Shown in pieces: positions 57,812-64,000 of a stretch of DNA of 64,000 bases. The notes under the pieces were generated by a model. The model ran no database searches, was not told the origin of the DNA, and was given only the letters and a program-made list of their open reading frames with translations. Positions within the stretch are counted from its first letter, which is position 1, and every line of letters begins with the position of its first letter. This DNA is from Hericium rajendrae. Its lineage: Eukaryota; Basidiomycota; Agaricomycetes; Russulales; Hericiaceae. Location of the stretch: the NCBI GenBank assembly GCA_033439255.1, contig CM065883.1, positions 558,001 to 622,000 of the forward strand, given 5' to 3'. The translations under genes and the position numbers were made by a program.

Positions 57812-60032
57812 TCATGCGACTGAGTTGGGCCGCTCGACCATCGACATCGTCTTTCCCGCGCGCAGCTTCGAGCCCTCGTACGCGAAAGCCGGCGACGGAG
57901 GCACGAAGGTGTCGTCCGTCAGTGCCATTGATACAGGCTGGTACACGTGCTGCCCTGGTTCTGGATCGGCGTATGCTCCGCCAGAATACGATCCAGTGGC
58001 AGACAACGGCTCGAGAGGCATCGGAGTCGAGCGTCCCTTGTTCTTCCTGGCCCTCGCGCCCCCTCGTTGCTTCCGGCACATGTAGAAAACACCGGCACCC
58101 ACGAGGACAAGCAGGACGAGGGCGTTGAGCGCCATGATAGCCAATATGGCGGGGAAGTATGCAGAGACTTTATGGATCGTGTCTACGACGTCGCTGGAAA
58201 GGGATATGGTCGAAGAGTCGGGCGAGGCTGGGGTGGAATCGGCTGCGTTGTATGTGATGTTGTTTTTCGCCGTCGAACCTCGCTTGTTTGCAAAGTCGGC
58301 AGAGGCATCGTTCGGGTTGATTAGGGAGAGGAGCTTGATGTATGGATTGCCCATGTTTCCTGAGGCGTCGAAGTCGCCGAAATCATAGACAGAAAACAGA
58401 GCGCAGGAAGTTGTCGCCGAGGATCCAGTCGCTGAAAGAAAAGGAAGTCAGATCGACATTCAAAAGAGCAGCCTGATATACGCACAAGTTGCCCACAGCG
58501 ACGCTCGACGAGTCCTGGGGGACGAATGAACCAATGCAGGATCCCGCGCTTGTGAGACTGGCTGGTGTGATATCCAAAGGATGGAGGGGGAATACTTGAC
58601 CGCTGTGGCAGGGATTTCAGTCTAGAACATCACTTAATCAAGAAGAAAAAAGATAATCACGCAAATTGCAGTGCAAGATCCACTTCTACGTTGCAAGGTA
58701 CGTTCCAAAAACCTGTGCTGGAGTCAAACGAAGCTCCAGGAATATTTCCATAGATAGCCTGGCAGACAGATGTGGGTGCATATCTAATAATACCAGCATC
58801 AGGAAATAAAGACGCCCATTTGAAACAGTAACTTACGAATACGAGGTACCGCTGTCTATGAGGACAACAGCACGATTTGATGGGGCATTGGGGACATTGG
58901 AACTGACGGAGATCACGTTGTTGCCATTAAGGAGGGCGTCGAGGAGGACGGTCCAACGCCTGGGAGATGAGACGGGGAACGTAGGTATGGGTTTCGAATT
59001 ATTGACGGATGTATAGTCCGGATCAAATTCGCCGATCATGAAAGCACCCTGTATATCATCTGTTGGATCCGATGATCGCTGCATAGAAAAGGCGATGGAG
59101 TTGGGCTCCGAGGGATTATCGTTGAACAGGTTATAGAGAATGCTGCGACCTGACGAGTCGCCAGTCTTGTTGACGAGAGCATCTACAGTCGACAGAGAGG
59201 TAAACCCTAATCCAAGAATACCAGAAGTCCCATAAGTAAGAGCAGGGTTTGAGGCAGACAAAGTGTCTAAATATGCCTGCTTGGGTATTGATATACTGTA
59301 AAAGTGTTGTCAGGACCAAGGCAGGACGATTCTGAAGGTCGCATACCCAGCAAATTCGGCGGCGGTATAGGCGACGTGACCATAAGCCCAACCAATGCCG
59401 TACTGTATATTGTCTCAGCATTGCATCAAAACGTCGAAAAGGAATGGGATACAGACGGTCAAGTTCTGAACAATTGACTGTCATTGGTGGGGTCAGCATG
59501 GATAAGACGACTGAGCCATTCTTTCGCTAACCGTTTGACTAGAGTTTGGCAATGGTGAGCTCGGTCCTTTGACCCATAAATCTGAAGAACCTGTATCCAA
59601 TTGCACGACGTAGTCTATGGATCTTGTCAATTTATGAGACGCGAAAGCAGATGCTATCACGAACTGTTTCCGCCCAAAGTGACCTAACCGAACAGTCAGT
59701 CAAAGGCGCAAAATCTCAGGCCTTGAAACGCACATTAGCGATATATATCATGTCATTGATGGTGCTGAAAAGAACATGTTTAATGAAATAGGACATGGCG
59801 AAGTAACAAAACCACAGACGTACTTGAGGTTTGTACTGTTCTTATCATTGGTGCCATTACCACCGGTAGCAGCCAGGATCCTATTGTGAGAAGATGGGGA
59901 AGCAGCAGAGATGCTGCCGACGCCACTTCTTCGCTCGAGTGTCGAGTGCCGAATCTTCTGCACGGGGATGCGGACAGAAATGACCGATGTCGCATACAGA
60001 ATCACAGCGGCAAGATAGGCGTGAACCTTCAT
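57812..60032 (-). CDS. Pepsin-type (A1) aspartic protease with C-terminal membrane anchor
   Basis: Secreted or cell-surface endopeptidase. Seen: signal peptide MKVHAYLAAVILYATSVISV; a propeptide with RIPVQKIRHSTLERR; NDMIYIANVTLGG; the first catalytic site VVQLDTGSSDLWVKG near 59600; GIGWAYGHVAYTAAEFAGYS (flap region) near 59380; TYGTSGILGLGFTSLS near 59210; the second catalytic site AVVLIDSGTSYS near 58850; SDWILGDNFLRSVYSVYDFG near 58400; then a Ser/Asn linker and one membrane helix ILAIMALNALVLLVLVGAGV followed by basic MCRKQRGGARARKNKG and a cytosolic tail. Both DTG/DSG sites are intact. The helix with a basic stop-transfer suggests a type I membrane protein, not a GPI anchor as in yapsins. 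About 540 residues and about nine introns. Confidence 0.9.
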
Positions 60033-60609
60033 GATGACGGGTCTGGTCGAGGGAGAACTGGGAGAAAATGAGAGTGGGTTCCAAAGAAAGGAAAGTCAAG
60101 AAAAAGAGGGGGACGACCAGACCGTCGAGAACGATGAAGAGCGAGCTGCCAGTGCCAGAGGCGACCGTGAGCGCGTATCGTTAGTACAACGCGAAGTCGC
60201 CAGATCTCAGCACAAATACACCCGTGGGAACTTCGTCTCAATCCGGTCGCGCACAAAACATAAGGCTTAACACAGTTGACATGAAAAGTATCACTCATCG
60301 TTCATCCTGGACCACAATGATACGGACGAGGGAAAGCCTAGCTTAGCAGGATGCTGTTCGAGTGTTGAGCTGCAAGCTGCTCGATAAGAGTCGTCGATTT
60401 TGCACAGGAACAGTGCGGGAGTGAAATTACCCCAGGTTATTGCGTCACAAGCCTCACGTCCCTGCCTTCACGCGAAACCTGTGACCGCAGTTGCAGCGTG
60501 CGCCGTGCGGGGAAGCCCTGGTCCGGAGTTCCGACACGCGTTAAATAGTAGCCGTTCACAGGAGCGTTCCTCAACCTCTCCCAAGCGCACCTCTTAGCTC
60601 TTCACCGTT
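60033..60609. promoter_or_regulatory. Divergent promoter region, aspartic protease / transhydrogenase
   Basis: About 577 bases between the two start codons. No TATA box or strong motif is clear to me; open frames here overlap and look like chance. Confidence 0.4.
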
Positions 60610-62627
60610 ATGGCTCCTGCACCTGCAACGCGAAATGCGATCCTTCGTCTCATGAACGCGTCGCAGCATACGGCGTGTCCTTGCCATGGCTGTCGCGGTG
60701 CGGCAGGCCATGTTCACAGCGCGATACAGCAGATGCGAAAGCTTGCCACCCCAGTGGACGCTGTCGAGAAGGAATACGCGTTCGAAGTCTGTCTTGATAC
60801 TTCTAATGAGGTGTGATCTTTGCTACTGAATTCGAGGACCAGGTTGCTGCATCCAACCTGCGCTTCGGCGACGGAGTGACTAGAGAAGTGGGGATGGATT
60901 TCAAGAACATGAAGGCGCGCAAGGTAAGAAGGCGTGTTCTAGTGCCGTCACCCAACAATATCTTATGTTCGTAGGTCGGGGTGTTCACCGACCCAGTAGT
61001 AGCAAAACTCAAGCCAATGAAGATGGTAGGTGATGTTCTTCTTGCATTTGATAGCCACTTTTAAACGCATCACCAGGCTCTCGAGTCCTTGCAATCACAA
61101 ACGGACCTGCCTTTCGAAGTTTATGATCGAGTCGTAACTGAACCAACGGAAGCCAGCTGGAGAGACGCGATTGCTTGGGCCAGACCACACGACTTCAGTC
61201 ATTTCTTGGCGTTGGTCATCTTCCTCGCCTGCTGACCTGATAATTAACTATGTTCGCCATATTCAGTGTCGGCGGAGGAAGTGTGATGGACACTGCTAAG
61301 GCGGCAAATCTGTAAGCCCGATGCATTCACTCCTGGATTATTCCTTATATCTGATTCCGAATTCAGCTTCACTGTTTATGGGGAATCGGATCTATTTGAT
61401 TTCATTAACGCACCAGTTGGCAAGGGACAGCCTATTGCTAAGGCTCTGCGGCCTCTTATTGCAGGTGCGAGTTTCAACCCTCAAGATCATTCGGAGCTAA
61501 GTCTCAATCCACGTGTTTACAGTACCCACGACAGCTGGTACGGGTTCCGAGACTACAGGAACTGCCATCCTCGATATTACTTCCAAGTCTTTTAAGACTG
61601 GTATCGCCAGCCGCGCCATGAAGCCCATCCTGGGCATCGTGGATACTTACAACACAGAGAGCTGTCCGACAGCAGTACACATTAGTTCTGGTCTTGATGT
61701 TCTCTTCCACAGTTTGGAAAGCTACACAGCAATTCCGTCAGTATGAAGGTCATCGAACTTATTGTATCTCTAATGTCTTTTCTAGTTACACCGAGCGAAC
61801 ACCGCGCCCGGCGAATCCGATTCTCAGGCCTGCATACCAAGGCAGCAACCCCGTAGCTGATATATTCTCGTTCTGGGCATTGCAGCAGACCGTCAAGTAC
61901 CTGCCGAGAGTCGCGAAGAACAGGGATGACACAGAAGCTCGACGACAACTCCTGTATGCTAGTCTTCCTCTCACAAACGCAACAAATCTGACTTGTGTAC
62001 CTGCCTAGGCTTGCTGCGTCGTTTGCTGGGATAGGCTTCGGCAACGCGGGCGTGCATCTTTGCCATGGCATGAGCTATCCGGTGAGAGCAAAGCATCACC
62101 TTATTTCTGCACATATACTTATCTTGTCGGTCAGATCTCCGGCCTCAACAAGAAGGGTCCGAAATACAAGCACGCAGGATACGAGGTCGATCACCCCATC
62201 ATTCCCCACGGCATCAGGTAGCATTTCCGATCATGAAAATCGCTGCGGCCTGCTCACTATTTCTGACAGTGTCGCCCTGACCGGGCCTGCCGTCTTCCAG
62301 TTCACCGCGCCCTCGTCTCCGGACCGCCACCGGCAGGCCCTGGCGGTCTTCAGAAACACGACGCCCGCGGACCCCGCGATCGCATCCATCCCCGACAACG
62401 CCATCGGCGCGCACCTCTATGAAGCCATTGCGAGCTTCCTCGATGGCCTGGGCGTCCCTCGCGGGTTGAAGGCCATCGGATACACGCGGGCTGATATTCC
62501 GGGGCTTGTCGAAGGGACGATTCCGCAGCGGCGTGTGCTGGATCTGGCGCCGGGCGTTGGGGACGTGGCCGGCGAGGACGGGAGACTGCACTTGACGAAG
62601 ATGCTCGAGGCTTCGTTTGAATACTGA
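60610..62627 (+). CDS. ADHFE1: Hydroxyacid-oxoacid transhydrogenase (iron-containing alcohol dehydrogenase, ADHFE1 type)
   Basis: Mitochondrial enzyme that oxidises 4-hydroxybutyrate to succinate semialdehyde while reducing 2-oxoglutarate. Seen: a presequence-like start MAPAPATRNAILRLMNASQH; MRKLATPVDAVEKEYAFE; VAASNLRFGDGVTREVGMDF and KVGVFTDPVVAKLKPMKM; cofactor loops VGGGSVMDTAKAANLF near 61265 and VPTTAGTGSETTGTAILD near 61520; HISSGLDVLFHSLESYTA, whose D and H bind the metal, near 61680; GFGNAGVHLCHGMSYPISGL near 62040; and VDHPIIPHGISVALTGPAVF. Ends RLHLTKMLEASFEY. Eight or so short introns join in frame, though one donor is the weak gtctgt near 60788. Divergent from the aspartic protease and upstream of HIS6 on the same strand. 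Confidence 0.94.
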
Positions 62628-62724
62628 GTAGCTCTGAACGAGGGTAGACAGGGTTGGAGGGAAATTGATGTAATTGTACGCGATGGCAGACGATATGTAT
62701 ACCTGCATCTTTCGTCGATAATTT

Positions 62725-62743
62725 CTGGGACTCGTTCCCAGAC
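62725..62743. repeat. Short perfect hairpin between transhydrogenase and HIS6
   Basis: TCTGGGA, a five-base loop, TCCCAGA. It lies about 100 bases after the transhydrogenase stop and 160 before HIS6. It may be part of a 3' UTR; no function can be assigned. Confidence 0.4.
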
Positions 62744-62902
62744 CAGACAGGATCAATCCTTCACCTCAGGTCTGTTTGGGACGCAAACAAAGTGTGAAAT
62801 TTGGCGAGACTGCCAACATGGCGGCGCGGGAAGCGGTGGGCGCTTATTTCCAGCATCGATCAAACGCGCATGATGATGTAGAACGCGTCGCGTCTCGACA
62901 GC

Positions 62903-64000
62903 ATGGCCACAACCTCTCGCCGGAGCCTCTTCCGACCGTGCATTGATCTACACGACGGCCAGGTCAAACAAATCGTCGGGGGGACGCTATCCGACCGCGA
63001 CCCGCAAATCCTGAAGACCAACTACGTTGCGAGGTGAGCGACGCGTCTCGCCCGTAACCTGGACCGACTTATGTCGGCACAGCGAATCTCCAGGAAGCTT
63101 TGCGCGGCTGTACAAGGAACGTGGACTCGAAGGCGGGCATGTTATCAAGCTGGGCCCGCGGAATGATGAGGCGGCGAGGGAGGCCTTGCAGGCTTGGCCA
63201 GGTCGGTACACATCGTTTAATTGTGGTTCGCAGGTGATTGACTTATAGCTCAGGTGGGTTGCAGATCGGCGGCGGTATTAATGAGGAAAATGCGCTTGAA
63301 TGGTTGAAATGCGGTGCGAGCAAGGTGCTGCATGATTCTTTGCTATGGGAACTTTGGATGACTGAATTTGTTTGCTGCAGGTCATCGTAACTTCGTATCT
63401 CTTTCCAGGACCCGATTCTCTCTGGATCGGTTACGATCGATCTCTTCACTTGTCGGGAAAGACAGACTCGTCGTAGATGTGAGGTCAGTTAAGTCTCTAT
63501 AGGACCGTCATGCGATGCCTTGACAGAGCAAATGGAACAGCTGTCGGCGTCGCGGCGATAAATGGTTTGTCGCCATGAACAAATGGCAAGATATTACAGA
63601 GCTAGAAGTTTGCAAAGGTATGGTATTGCCATTGTTCGTATGCATGCCATACCGACGCGATTGGCACCTCAGACACGCTCGATTTCCTGTCGGAATACTG
63701 CAGGTTTGTGGTGCACATCCTCTTTTTGTGGTCTCTCGTGAATTCGCTATTGCAGTGAATTCCTCGTTCACGCCGCAGACGTGGAGGGCTTATGTCAAGG
63801 CATCGACGAAGAGCTGGTGAAGAGTGCGTGCTGCGCACTATTTCTCGTTCCTAGAAATACTTATATGACGAGCAGAGCTTGGCGAATGGGTCACGATCCC
63901 GACGACGTATGCTGGTGGTGCCAAAGGCAAGTACGCCCGTGGTGTATATCGATTCCTGTTCTAACCGGCTTGGCAGACGTGTCGGATCTGGATCTTGTCG
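62903..64000 (+). CDS. HIS6: HIS6, phosphoribosyl-formimino-AICAR-phosphate isomerase (histidine step 4), cut by window end
   Basis: TIM-barrel isomerase of histidine biosynthesis. Seen: [20 protein letters not shown] with VKQIVGG, the N-terminal phosphate site and catalytic Asp; [20 protein letters not shown] with [39 protein letters not shown] near 63265; [30 protein letters not shown] with [11 protein letters not shown], where the intron acceptor is at about 63541; [20 protein letters not shown], whose second Asp is catalytic; [20 protein letters not shown] at the window end. About the last 20-30 residues are missing. Intron joins checked keep frame. I saw no Gcn4 TGACTCA box in the 275 bases upstream. 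Confidence 0.94.

Noticed and set aside
62628-62902. Gcn4/amino-acid control box ahead of HIS6
   Set aside because: I looked for TGACTCA and found none; GGGACTCGTTCCC is only a hairpin arm.
1-64000. Programmed ribosomal frameshifting as an explanation for the many frame changes
   Set aside because: No shared slippery sequence or downstream structure; the sites differ in base context and in direction, as expected for sequencing error.

Overview
The window is nuclear DNA of a filamentous basidiomycete, most likely an Agaricomycete of polypore type. Genes are dense and lie on both strands. Nearly all are split by many short GT..AG introns of about 45-70 bases. The protein families (ER Hsp90, AMP-dependent ligase, heme-thiolate peroxidase, membrane-anchored pepsin, IQGAP, GILT) read best as Agaricomycete versions. 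I found no tRNA, rRNA, CRISPR array or viral element.

Layout: 1-1299 (-) 3'-truncated VIP1-type inositol pyrophosphate kinase; 1748-5927 (+) copper P-type ATPase (CCC2); 6062-9472 (-) gamma-tubulin complex protein GCP3; 9989-12576 (+) AMP-dependent acyl-CoA ligase; 13033-19393 (+) IQGAP; 19625-22265 (-) MFS anion/cation symporter; 23377-24122 (-) compact heme-thiolate peroxidase; 24414-25277 a non-autonomous hAT transposon; 25481-28105 (+) WW/FF-domain protein (TCERG1/Urn1-like); 28501-31828 (+) ER Hsp90 (GRP94) ending in HDEL; 31943-33239 (-) aldo/keto reductase; 33702-36655 (+) large disordered poly-Q protein; 37083-40361 (-) kelch-repeat multispan membrane protein; about 41290-41985 an old tandem repeat; 42186-43578 (+) HMG-like protein; 44021-44737 (+) Dif1/Spd1-like ribonucleotide reductase regulator; 45599-47693 (+) C2H2 zinc-finger protein; 48412-49232 (+) MIX23; 49739-50659 (+) GILT family; 50708-51113 (-) YOS1; 51290-52252 (+) mitochondrial uL22; 52501-54227 (+) OST1/ribophorin I; 54600-55163 (-) small secreted protein; 55714-57432 (+) mitochondrial PPR-like protein; 57812-60032 (-) membrane-anchored aspartic protease; 60610-62627 (+) hydroxyacid-oxoacid transhydrogenase; 62903-64000 (+) HIS6, truncated by the window end.

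The genes do not form one pathway. Several serve the secretory route (GRP94, OST1, YOS1, CCC2) and several the mitochondrion (MIX23, uL22m, PPR, HOT), but they are interleaved with unrelated genes, as is normal for a fungal chromosome. Many neighbours are divergent pairs sharing a short promoter.

A warning for any user: about 30 single-base frame breaks fall inside otherwise perfectly conserved genes, including essential ones. I read most of them as uncorrected insertion/deletion errors in the assembly rather than pseudogenes, so automatic gene models here will be wrong in many places. The most interesting biology is the HDEL-tagged GRP94 in a fungus with ACGTG-core sites upstream, the fresh-looking hAT element in a shared promoter, the GILT protein without a CXXC site, the RNR-inhibitor family member, and an unexplained four-unit decayed tandem repeat. 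I did not find an unmistakably new multi-gene system.
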